A DNA stretch of 64,000 nucleotides, from the IMG/VR virus record IMGVR_UViG_3300008453_004667, positions 1-64,000 of that record, one strand, 5' to 3'. Each line of letters starts with the position of its first letter. The first letter of the stretch is position 1. The translations under genes and the position numbers were made by a program. Shown one piece after another: positions 28,967 through 36,436 of this stretch. The DNA is from a virus. Below the pieces are notes generated by a model. The model saw only the letters and a list, made by a program, of their open reading frames with translations. It was not told where the DNA came from and did no database searches.

Positions 28967-29575
28967 ATGGCTTTAGGTAAAATGTTTGACACTACTCTTG
29001 GAGTAGGTACTAACACAACTCCTGCTGGTGAACATAAAAGGCTATCAATAACTATACAAGGAACTGTTGGTAGTAATGCAGTGAATTATGATCTTGCGAA
29101 TGTTGTAGCTGGAGAGGATTTAATAACTAGATCGTTTTTTCAATCGCTGCTTGATAAAGCAAAAGAAGAAAATACGAGAAGGGGAGGCAGCGCCACTAAA
29201 GGTTCGTTATCAACAACAAACATTAGAGCTGCCGACTTTAATAATATCCGAGCACTTTTTGCTGTTGCCGATTCTAGGACAAATCAAGTTTATAATGATT
29301 GGTCTGGTGCAAATGCTAATTTGCCTAATGGTCCGACAGTAAATAGTCCCACAATAACAACCTTTCCTACTACTGCTGCACCAACTGGTGTTCCAGCAGC
29401 AGTTACCACAGATCCAGCAACTCAAATTAGAGCTACAATTCTGAATTCTCTCATTAATGCTTTGAATTCTGCTGGGCAAGTTTGCACCTGTAATTGTAAT
29501 TATTGTACTTGTAATTGCAATTATTGTACATGTAACTGTAATTACGCATGTACCTGCAACTGTAATTACTCCTAA
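28967..29575 (+). CDS. Candidate radical-SAM substrate: protein with four C-terminal Cys heptads (CTCNCNY)
   Basis: This 202-residue protein has three parts. Residues 1-120 look like a folded phage-type domain, including an AADFNNIRALFAVADSRTNQ segment reminiscent of tail proteins. Residues about 122-152 are a Pro/Thr/Ala-rich linker. Residues 173-202 hold four copies of CTCNCNY, three direct and the fourth after one Ala, ending in Ser: 12 cysteines in 30 residues. The only cysteines in the protein are in this tail. Position after four radical SAM genes and this layout (leader-like body, repetitive Cys-rich core) suggest a RiPP-like precursor or a structural protein with a modified tail. A metallothionein-like metal-binding tail is the alternative. 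RBS AAGGAAATATAAG precedes the ATG. Confidence 0.8.
   Translation: MALGKMFDTTLGVGTNTTPAGEHKRLSITIQGTVGSNAVNYDLANVVAGEDLITRSFFQSLLDKAKEENTRRGGSATKGSLSTTNIRAADFNNIRALFAVADSRTNQVYNDWSGANANLPNGPTVNSPTITTFPTTAAPTGVPAAVTTDPATQIRATILNSLINALNSAGQVCTCNCNYCTCNCNYCTCNCNYACTCNCNYS
29483..29569 (+). repeat. Four-fold heptad repeat CTCNCNY (coding)
   Basis: Units lie at 29483-29503, 29504-29524, 29525-29545 and 29549-29569, with an Ala codon (29546-29548) before the last. The encoded heptads are identical while the codons for Cys, Thr, Asn and Tyr vary between copies. Confidence 0.95.
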
Positions 29576-29586
29576 TTAAAAATATT

Positions 29587-30048
29587 ATGTTTTTTCAACT
29601 AAATCATTTAGAAGAAACCAATATGTCTTACATAAGACATTTTAATCATGGAATAAGATTGGGATCTTGGTTATTTTTGTGTTCCATCATTTTTTTAATT
29701 TATTGTCTTTTCTCTTTAAAATTTTTAGAAAACTTTGTGATAGCACGAATAAACACAATGTATCATGGATTAATGTTGCGATGGTTTGAAGATGAAACAT
29801 TTAATCGTGGAAAACCAGAAAAAGATGTTTTAGAAGAAAAGAAATATAAAAAGCAGTATGTAAAATTGATCGAAGATGGAATGATAAATCCTTTCAATAA
29901 AGTTAAAATATTTAATGGACTGTTAATTGCATCCATTACTAGTATAACACATTCTTTTATACCACAAATATTTGTGCATCATGCTGCCACCAATGTAATA
30001 AGATTATATTTTAATTATAAAATAATGGAGAAATTAAATGAAAAATGA
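29587..30048 (+). CDS. Small membrane protein (DUF6356-like)
   Basis: This 153-residue protein has a hydrophobic segment at about residues 25-50 (SWLFLCSIIFLIYCLFSLKF) and a weaker one near 110-130. The start HLEETNMSYIRHFNHG and the later ITSITHSFIPQIFVHHAATN resemble, from memory, the HPxSVxETYxxHM and HxxxPF segments of DUF6356 capsule-linked proteins; I hold this loosely. It comes 11 bases after the Cys-heptad gene, so a link to display or export of that product is possible but unproven. An alternative start is the Met at residue 13 (29623). Confidence 0.6.
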   Translation: MFFQLNHLEETNMSYIRHFNHGIRLGSWLFLCSIIFLIYCLFSLKFLENFVIARINTMYHGLMLRWFEDETFNRGKPEKDVLEEKKYKKQYVKLIEDGMINPFNKVKIFNGLLIASITSITHSFIPQIFVHHAATNVIRLYFNYKIMEKLNEK

Positions 30049-30442
30049 TAGAGTTGAAATTGAAGGTATTGATGCGAATACTTATGCTGGAAAAGCAATT
30101 AATGCATGTAAGTTAAAAGCAAGAGGAATTTTTGGAGATGAACTTTTAACTTTTAAACTTTTGGATTTTGTAAGTTTTTTAATGTTAAATAATGAATTTA
30201 CGTCAAAAGGTTATTTTATTAGTGAACATAATAGGGAAGAAATTTATATAAAAATTATAGAAACTGGTGATATACAATTAATAAATGATTTGGAAAAATA
30301 TATTAATCTTAGAGATTCTATAAAAGAATTACAAAGAAAAAAAGATGAATTTTACGATATTATTGAAAAATTAAATAATTTATCAAACTTGAATGATGAA
30401 ACGAGTGTTAATGAAATTGTAGAGTCTTATCTAAGGAGATAA
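30038..30442 (+). CDS. Hypothetical protein, helical C-terminus
   Basis: This 134-residue protein overlaps the preceding gene by 11 bases; AATGGAG at 30024-30030 may be its ribosome binding site. The N-terminal half contains NTYAGKAINACKLKARGI. The C-terminal half is charged and leucine-rich (LRDSIKELQRKKDEFYDIIE) with coiled-coil character. No catalytic motif or family is recognised. It ends 2 bases before the next gene. Confidence 0.55.
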   Translation: MKNDRVEIEGIDANTYAGKAINACKLKARGIFGDELLTFKLLDFVSFLMLNNEFTSKGYFISEHNREEIYIKIIETGDIQLINDLEKYINLRDSIKELQRKKDEFYDIIEKLNNLSNLNDETSVNEIVESYLRR

Positions 30443-30444
30443 AT

Positions 30445-31437
30445 TTGATAACCTTAATAAATGGACCTAAAAGTATACATTTAAGATATATTGCTAGAAG
30501 TATTTTAGATTCTGAAAAGATATGGAATTTTGAAGATTATACTGTAAAATATAAAAATGATGGATTCATAATTTTCGATTCAGAAGGAACAAATATATAT
30601 TGCAATAACTCGGAATTGGGTAATATAAACAATGATCTTTTAATAATGACCGAAGGTCAGAAAACTTATCTATTGGAAGAAATAGATAAGTTTAGTCACG
30701 ACATTAATGAAAAAATTGTAGAACATCATTTCATAGATTCTTGGCCTACAACAAGTATAGATAATTTATTCAGTGAAGAATGTTTTTTGGAAAATTATGA
30801 ATCTTTAGAATATGAAATGGAGTATCAAAAACTTTTAGATGACTTGAAGGATGATAGTATAACTAACATATGGACTGGAAGATTTTCTGCTTCTTGTATA
30901 AAAACCCTAAGGGAAAAGTTAGGAACAGAAAATGTAAGAGTTATAAACTTTTTCAGGAATCCTAGTGCTTGCATTTTTGGCAATCAATTAGATCCTGATT
31001 GTCAGTTAAAAAATGGATTAATTTCTATTTTAAATATGGTAATGGTTAAAAATTTACCAAATACCTTTAATATTAGATATGAAGATTTTTTAACCAATAA
31101 AAATTTTCATCTAAATGAAAATCAGATAGATTTTCCGGAAAAAATTGTAAATTATAATGGTATTATTAGTCTTTATGAAAAAGAAAACTATAGATTAGAA
31201 TTAATAAATGAAAATTTGATGGATCAGTTAAATCAAAACTTTTTGGATTTTGACTTGATAAAAAATTTAAAAATTGGAATGAGACCAAATAATTATAAAG
31301 ATTATGAAGGTTTTGAAAAATATATGACGTTATTAGAAAATAATTTAAATTTAGAAATTGCGAATAATATTCCAAAAAACTTTTTTGAATTTTTAGGTTA
31401 TACTCCATTAACAGTGGAACAAATTATCACCGGTTAA
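30445..31437 (+). CDS. Hypothetical protein, possibly sulfotransferase-like (TTG start)
   Basis: I accept a TTG start at 30445 because AAGGAG at 30433-30438 is well placed and no nearby ATG is in frame. The 330-residue product begins ITLINGPKSIHLRYIARSIL, which could be a degenerate P-loop. It later has VRVINFFRNPSACIFGN, which recalls the RxPxxxxxS nucleotide-binding segment of sulfotransferases. The P-loop is not canonical and the resemblance is weak. It sits between the peptide-like and glycan-like halves of the island. Confidence 0.5.
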   Translation: MITLINGPKSIHLRYIARSILDSEKIWNFEDYTVKYKNDGFIIFDSEGTNIYCNNSELGNINNDLLIMTEGQKTYLLEEIDKFSHDINEKIVEHHFIDSWPTTSIDNLFSEECFLENYESLEYEMEYQKLLDDLKDDSITNIWTGRFSASCIKTLREKLGTENVRVINFFRNPSACIFGNQLDPDCQLKNGLISILNMVMVKNLPNTFNIRYEDFLTNKNFHLNENQIDFPEKIVNYNGIISLYEKENYRLELINENLMDQLNQNFLDFDLIKNLKIGMRPNNYKDYEGFEKYMTLLENNLNLEIANNIPKNFFEFLGYTPLTVEQIITG

Positions 31438-31441
31438 TTCT

Positions 31442-32320
31442 GTGTCTTTAGTAAATCTGAGAAACTATGATTTAGTTATAACTACTTCATTTGGTTTCAA
31501 ATTTGGAATTTGTGGTCATTTATTTGAAATGATTGAATATTATTGGGCTATAAAAAATTGGACAAATCTAAATCCTTGTATACTATTGTCCGATGGTACT
31601 ACAATAGACGAATTTAATATAGCTTTAAACACGAAATATGATAATCTAGTTGTTGAAAATTTAATATACCATCCTTTTCCAAAACTATTATTGTCAAAAA
31701 ATTTATTGATAGTTGACGGATCTTCAAGACTTGATAATTCGGAAATATATACAGATAATTTTTTTCTATTCAGATGTCATGAAAAAAATTATGACTTTTA
31801 TATAAACAATAAAGCGCAATGTCACTTATTTCAAGATTTTGAAATATATGATGATATTCCTAAAAAAATAAATGTTTTTGATTATAAGAAAAAATTATTA
31901 TATTCAAAATTTAAAAAAATAAATGATGATGTAGAAAATTCTGTAATGTTTTATTTGACAGATGTTAGTAGATTTATGTCTGAAGAAACAATAACTGAAA
32001 TTTCCAATAAATATTCTTTCAACAACACAGTAGTATTTACAAATAAACCAGAACTTTATACAAAAATAAAAACATATAAAGTTCCAGTCCCAGACATGTG
32101 GAATAAATTTTCTACATATGTTTATACTAAATTACCTGGCAAAAAAGATTGTTCCAATAGATTTATTTTAGAGTGTATGCACTATGATAAAGAAGTTGTT
32201 TATGATATAGATTATTATGATAAAGCTTTAGAAATTAGAAAAAAGGATGGAATAAAAAATACATCTTTAGAACAAGGTGATTTTTTTATCAATTATATCA
32301 ATGAACAAATTAAGTGTTAA
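31442..32320 (+). CDS. Hypothetical protein, possible glycosyltransferase-like (GTG start)
   Basis: This 292-residue protein is read from a GTG at 31442, 4 bases after the previous stop, with no clear ribosome binding site. It has alternating beta/alpha character (DLVITTSFGFKFGICGHLFE near the start). The late CSNRFILECMHYDKEVVYD segment is reminiscent of the donor-binding end of GT-B glycosyltransferases. That is a weak argument, and no DxD or nucleotide-binding motif is certain. The next gene overlaps its end. Confidence 0.45.
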   Translation: MSLVNLRNYDLVITTSFGFKFGICGHLFEMIEYYWAIKNWTNLNPCILLSDGTTIDEFNIALNTKYDNLVVENLIYHPFPKLLLSKNLLIVDGSSRLDNSEIYTDNFFLFRCHEKNYDFYINNKAQCHLFQDFEIYDDIPKKINVFDYKKKLLYSKFKKINDDVENSVMFYLTDVSRFMSEETITEISNKYSFNNTVVFTNKPELYTKIKTYKVPVPDMWNKFSTYVYTKLPGKKDCSNRFILECMHYDKEVVYDIDYYDKALEIRKKDGIKNTSLEQGDFFINYINEQIKC

Positions 32321-33293
32321 AAAAATACTGATAGATTATGATAGACCTATTAACAATAGAGCTAAATTAGATACTGGTAAACTCTGTAATTATAAATGTG
32401 AATTTTGTTACTATAAAAATAGTTTGTCTGAGAGAGATGAACTTGATAAAATCTACAAAAGAATAGATTATTTACTTGACTATGGCATAAAAGAAATCGA
32501 TCTTAGTGGTGGTGAAAGTAGTGTAGAACCGAATTGGTTTAATATATTAAATTATTGCCAAAATAAATTTGATAGAATTAGTTGCCTTAGTCACGGAGGT
32601 AAATTTAGTGATAAAGAATTTATTCAAAAAAGTTTCGACTTAGGTTTAAGAGAGATACTCTTTAGTCTACATTGTACGGATGAAAGTGTTCATGATAAAA
32701 TTGTAGGCAAAAAAGGAGCTTTTAAAAATTTAATTAAAGCTATTGAGAACTCCCACCGTTTAAATATTGAAGTTAGATTGAACACAACTGTATATCATGA
32801 AAACTACAATAAAATAGACACTTCTTTTATAAAATCTTTAAACCCCACCCAAGTTAATTTTATTGCTCTCAATTATTGGAGAGACAATAAAGATTTTTAT
32901 CCTATTGATTACGGAACAATTTGTTCCTATGTTTCAAATTATATTGATGACCTTAAGGACTCAACCGAAGTTAATGCTAGATATTTTCCTTATTGTTTTA
33001 TGCCATCAAAAGAAAAATATATAAAAAACCATTATCATCATATATATGACTTTAAAGATTGGAATAAAGCGGTTTATAGTGGAACATTAGACACTAAAAA
33101 AAATTATACGCACAATGAAAAAGTAGAACATTCTTTCTCTGAAGCGGAACGAATGAGAATTTATAGTTACTTTAAAACCGAAGAATGTACAAAGTGTAAA
33201 TATTTTTATATATGTGATGGTATAGAAAATGAACTTAAAGATAAAGTTAGTCCAAATCCTGTTTTTGGAGAAAAGATAAGATTAATATGGTAA
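32301..33293 (+). CDS. Radical SAM protein 5
   Basis: The start is taken at the ATG at 32301 (330 residues); a GTG at 32277 is an alternative that overlaps the previous gene further. The cluster motif is CNYKCEFC (Cys29, Cys33, Cys36). The SAM-binding region LSGGESSVEPNW has GGE but not the usual P. LHCTDESVHDKIVGKKGAF recalls MoaA/PqqE-type enzymes. The C-terminus has CTKCKYFYICDG, a three-cysteine cluster that could bind an auxiliary Fe-S cluster. It is followed by a glycosyltransferase with a 7-base overlap. Confidence 0.85.
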   Translation: MNKLSVKKILIDYDRPINNRAKLDTGKLCNYKCEFCYYKNSLSERDELDKIYKRIDYLLDYGIKEIDLSGGESSVEPNWFNILNYCQNKFDRISCLSHGGKFSDKEFIQKSFDLGLREILFSLHCTDESVHDKIVGKKGAFKNLIKAIENSHRLNIEVRLNTTVYHENYNKIDTSFIKSLNPTQVNFIALNYWRDNKDFYPIDYGTICSYVSNYIDDLKDSTEVNARYFPYCFMPSKEKYIKNHYHHIYDFKDWNKAVYSGTLDTKKNYTHNEKVEHSFSEAERMRIYSYFKTEECTKCKYFYICDGIENELKDKVSPNPVFGEKIRLIW

Positions 33294-33973
33294 ACATTGA
33301 TTTATCTATTTTAATACTTACGCATAATAGGCCTAAACTTTTTGAAAGAAGTTTAAATTCAATTTTATCATATTTAACTCCAAAAATAGAAGTAATTGTA
33401 AATAATGATAGTTCTGATATAAAAGAAATTGAAAATACTAATGTAAATTATTATTATGAAAAATTTAATAATATATCAAGTGTATATGAATTTTTATTTC
33501 TTAAGTCTAAAGGAAAATATATTTATTTTTTGGAAGATGATGACTATTTGAGGAAGCAATTTTTCGAACAAAGTTTTGATGCTGATATTATAGCTGGAAA
33601 TTATTGTCCTACCTATAAGCCAGATAATACTTTTGAAATAATAAATTTGTTTAAAGATGAAGTTATACACGATAAATGTGAATTTTTAAATAAATTAAAC
33701 TTAGAACATTTACAATTAGGACAATTTATATTTAAAAGAAGTGTAATTGAAGATTTTTATTTTGGAATAGATAACAATATTCATAATGATATTAGACTGG
33801 TCTATCACGCTTCACAAAAGTCGAAGAAATTTAGAATGACCAATAAAGTATTTTACTACCAAACAAAAGATGGTAATGATAATATTTCTTTTCCTGGAAC
33901 AAAAAAAAGTATAAACGTAACGGCATCTTTGGACTTTTTAAAAAATTATGAAATACAAAATACAACATCATAA
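33287..33973 (+). CDS. Family 2 (GT-A) glycosyltransferase
   Basis: In this 228-residue protein the N-terminal LSILILTHNRPKLFERSLNS and the EDDD at residues 83-86 (IYFLEDDDYL) are the nucleotide-sugar and metal-binding motifs of GT2 enzymes. It transfers a sugar from a nucleotide donor; donor and acceptor cannot be told. At 228 residues it is a minimal catalytic domain with no membrane segment. It overlaps radical SAM genes at both ends (7 and 26 bases), so it is likely part of the same pathway. Confidence 0.82.
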   Translation: MVNIDLSILILTHNRPKLFERSLNSILSYLTPKIEVIVNNDSSDIKEIENTNVNYYYEKFNNISSVYEFLFLKSKGKYIYFLEDDDYLRKQFFEQSFDADIIAGNYCPTYKPDNTFEIINLFKDEVIHDKCEFLNKLNLEHLQLGQFIFKRSVIEDFYFGIDNNIHNDIRLVYHASQKSKKFRMTNKVFYYQTKDGNDNISFPGTKKSINVTASLDFLKNYEIQNTTS

Positions 33974-34850
33974 AGATCAAGATCCGGATCATATTAATAT
34001 TCATTGGGATAGTCTTACTATTTGTCAACTCAAGTGTTCTTATTGTTACGCTAGAAATGAGTATGGTAAAGAATGGGGTAAACTATCTAGTAAAAAAACA
34101 ATTGATGCTGTATTGGATGCTTTAAATCGAAGTAGTTTGAATTTTAATTTGGGTTTGTTGGGTGGCGAACCAACTTTAGGTCCTTATTATTACCATATTT
34201 TAGACTCAATCAGTAAAATGGAGAAATTTAATTGGGTTTATGTTGTAACAAATGCTGAAAAGGATTTGACACTTCACCCACATTATGATAAACTGGCTTT
34301 CCTATTCAGTTACCACCCGGCCGATTGTACGGATGAAAATAGATTTCTCAATAATATACATCATATGCTGGGTAGAGGTTATAAATGTAAAGTGAATGTT
34401 ATGCTTCACCATGATAAAAGTTTATGGCCAAAAATAAAAAATATGTTTGAAACTTTGGAAAAAATACCCAATTTAAAAATACATCCACACTTTTTATATG
34501 GTAATAGTATCACTAAATTGTTTAACTATAGAAAAGATTTTTGGGAATATTTTTCTTTTTTAGAGTCGTATGAAAAAGAATTAAAATATGATGATGATTT
34601 TTTTAATGATTATATTATATTTAGGGATAAATTAACCAATTTTAAAGGATGGAATTGTTACAACAATAATTATGAAATTGACGTTAGAGGTAACGTTGTT
34701 AAATTTTGTATGCCAAAAACTGATAATATTAATCTCATAAGCAATAGAGATTTTTTTAAAAATATAACCAAAACTGTTCCTATGGTTTGTCCACATAAAG
34801 CTTGCAATTGTGATGGTCTTTTAAAACAATTAAAAATTAAAAATGAGTAA
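33948..34850 (+). CDS. Radical SAM protein 6
   Basis: This 300-residue protein has the cluster motif CQLKCSYC (Cys26, Cys30, Cys33), then LLGGEPTLGPYYYHIL. The C-terminal cysteines (NCYNNNYEI, NVVKFCMPK, MVCPHKACNCDG) follow the same pattern as in radical SAM 3 (26509), supporting a paralogous pair with reduced auxiliary-cluster domains. FSYHPADCTDENRF also aligns with SFHPEYHKEDF of that protein. It overlaps the GT2 gene by 26 bases and the next gene by 8. Confidence 0.85.
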   Translation: MKYKIQHHKDQDPDHINIHWDSLTICQLKCSYCYARNEYGKEWGKLSSKKTIDAVLDALNRSSLNFNLGLLGGEPTLGPYYYHILDSISKMEKFNWVYVVTNAEKDLTLHPHYDKLAFLFSYHPADCTDENRFLNNIHHMLGRGYKCKVNVMLHHDKSLWPKIKNMFETLEKIPNLKIHPHFLYGNSITKLFNYRKDFWEYFSFLESYEKELKYDDDFFNDYIIFRDKLTNFKGWNCYNNNYEIDVRGNVVKFCMPKTDNINLISNRDFFKNITKTVPMVCPHKACNCDGLLKQLKIKNE

Positions 34851-35601
34851 GATTGTTGAATGGGAAATTACACTTAAATGTAATTATAAATGTGAGTATT
34901 GTACAAATTTGGATCCTAGTATGCGACCAGAATTGACTGAAGAAAAAATAAAAGATTTTATAAAAAAATTAGGTGAGACATATCCCGGTGTAGAAATATT
35001 TATTTTTGGAGGGGAACCATTTGTTCATCCAAAAATAAATTTTATAATAAAAACATTTAATGAATATAATATTCCATTTGTTATACAGACGAACTTCAGT
35101 AGTTATAGTAGAAAAACAATTCAAAAAATAAAAGATCCATTTAAAATTAATATAAGTGTTCATCCTACAGAAACGTCTATAGAAGATATAGTTCAGGGAT
35201 TAAAAGATACTAAAGTTAATATTAAAACTATAGATGTGATGTACACCGGTAAAGAAGCTATAGATTATTATTTTGCAGTAAAAAAATCTTTAGACCACGA
35301 CAATTTATTTTTAACTCCAGTAACAGACTTTGGTGATGGTCATAGTGATACTTTACTCGCACAATATCTTTCTTTAAAAAACAATTTAATGTATCGAAAA
35401 ATAATTAAATTTGAAGATATTGAAAGACTAGGTAAACAACGAAGTGATCTTTGGATAGATTCTAATTTTAACACTTTTGGAAAACCTTGTTTATATAAAG
35501 ATAAATACTTCCTCTACTCACCCAACTTAGATTTGTATAACTGTTGTTATAGAATCAAAGTCAACAAATTGTGCCCGAAAACAAAATGTTTTCTAATGTA
35601 A
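34843..35601 (+). CDS. Radical SAM protein 7
   Basis: This 252-residue protein has the motif CNYKCEYC (Cys13, Cys17, Cys20), then FIFGGEPFVHPKINF. The C-terminus has PCLYKD, YNCCYRIK, and a final CPKTKC, again the C...C...CPxxxC arrangement seen in radical SAM 3 and 6. It is the shortest of the eight radical SAM proteins; the protein ends only two residues after the last Cys motif. It overlaps the previous gene by 8 bases. Confidence 0.85.
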   Translation: MSKIVEWEITLKCNYKCEYCTNLDPSMRPELTEEKIKDFIKKLGETYPGVEIFIFGGEPFVHPKINFIIKTFNEYNIPFVIQTNFSSYSRKTIQKIKDPFKINISVHPTETSIEDIVQGLKDTKVNIKTIDVMYTGKEAIDYYFAVKKSLDHDNLFLTPVTDFGDGHSDTLLAQYLSLKNNLMYRKIIKFEDIERLGKQRSDLWIDSNFNTFGKPCLYKDKYFLYSPNLDLYNCCYRIKVNKLCPKTKCFLM

Positions 35602-35602
35602 T

Positions 35603-36436
35603 ATGAGATATCTTTTAGCCGGAGCTTTTAGTAAGTTTGTTCCCTTAATAAAATTTTTAAGTCAAAACATAGTCGATTCTAAAGAGTTGGTGGTTTATGA
35701 CGGCATTAATAAATGTAAATGGAATGGAGGTAGAATAAACAGGGATGTTTATTATAAAGATAATTTGATAGAATATTATTATAGTAAGAATATCAAGATT
35801 GCTTTAACATTTAGTAATCATAATATTGATTTGACTGACGAATTGGGAAATCATTTACTGGAGAAATTTCACAAAAAAGGAAATGCTTTAATTATTGTGA
35901 ATGATGACTTGAGAAAATATGTTAGAGAAAAATTTCCATTATACGATTTAATTTACAGTATTACTGGAATGGGACTATTAAACATACCTTTACAAGATAA
36001 AGATATAGAATTTTATAAAAAATTGGAAGAAAATTATGATTGGATCGTTCCTAGGTTTGAACACATATTTGATCCTAGGTCTAACGAACTGGACAAAACA
36101 AAGTGGGAAGTAATGCTGAATGATACTTGTGTTTATGGATGTAAACATTGGGATGCACACTTCAAGGCAATTGCAGATGAAAATACCGCCGGTAGACCGT
36201 ATAGTAAGGAAGTGGAAGAATGTTGGCTTCCTAAGTTTGATTTCAACAAAGATAGTAAATATGAATGTATGGATATAAAACCATTAGCGATGGAAAAATT
36301 AATAAAAGATGGAGTTAGGAGTTTTAAAATTACTGGTAGAGAAATGAAAGATGATGAATACTATGGAGAATTAATGAGATTCGTTTTAAATAGCAAATCT
36401 GTTAATATTGTAAAATGGCCAACTGGGAAAAAATAA
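35603..36436 (+). CDS. Four-cysteine protein A (possible U32-like; paralogue of 38683)
   Basis: This 277-residue protein shares with the one at 38683 the motifs CxWNGGRINR (Cys38), a YSITG segment, NDxCxxxC followed by HF (Cys176, Cys180), and a late Cys (Cys222) followed by GVRSFKITGRE. The layout (about 280-300 residues, one early Cys, a CxxxC near 180, end segment with fKIxGR) recalls U32-family proteins such as UbiU/UbiV, which hold a 4Fe-4S cluster and hydroxylate substrates. That is my inference; the identity is not certain. It lies between two radical SAM genes and overlaps the next by 22 bases. Confidence 0.55.
   Translation: MRYLLAGAFSKFVPLIKFLSQNIVDSKELVVYDGINKCKWNGGRINRDVYYKDNLIEYYYSKNIKIALTFSNHNIDLTDELGNHLLEKFHKKGNALIIVNDDLRKYVREKFPLYDLIYSITGMGLLNIPLQDKDIEFYKKLEENYDWIVPRFEHIFDPRSNELDKTKWEVMLNDTCVYGCKHWDAHFKAIADENTAGRPYSKEVEECWLPKFDFNKDSKYECMDIKPLAMEKLIKDGVRSFKITGREMKDDEYYGELMRFVLNSKSVNIVKWPTGKK

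Noticed and set aside
29210-29479. Minus-strand Cys-rich open frame opposite the Cys-heptad gene
   Set aside because: Shadow of the plus-strand gene with no ribosome binding site and low-complexity content.
29483-29572. Cys heptads as a plain metallothionein tail
   Set aside because: Not excluded, but set below the modified-peptide reading because four radical SAM genes precede it and Asn/Tyr positions are fixed.
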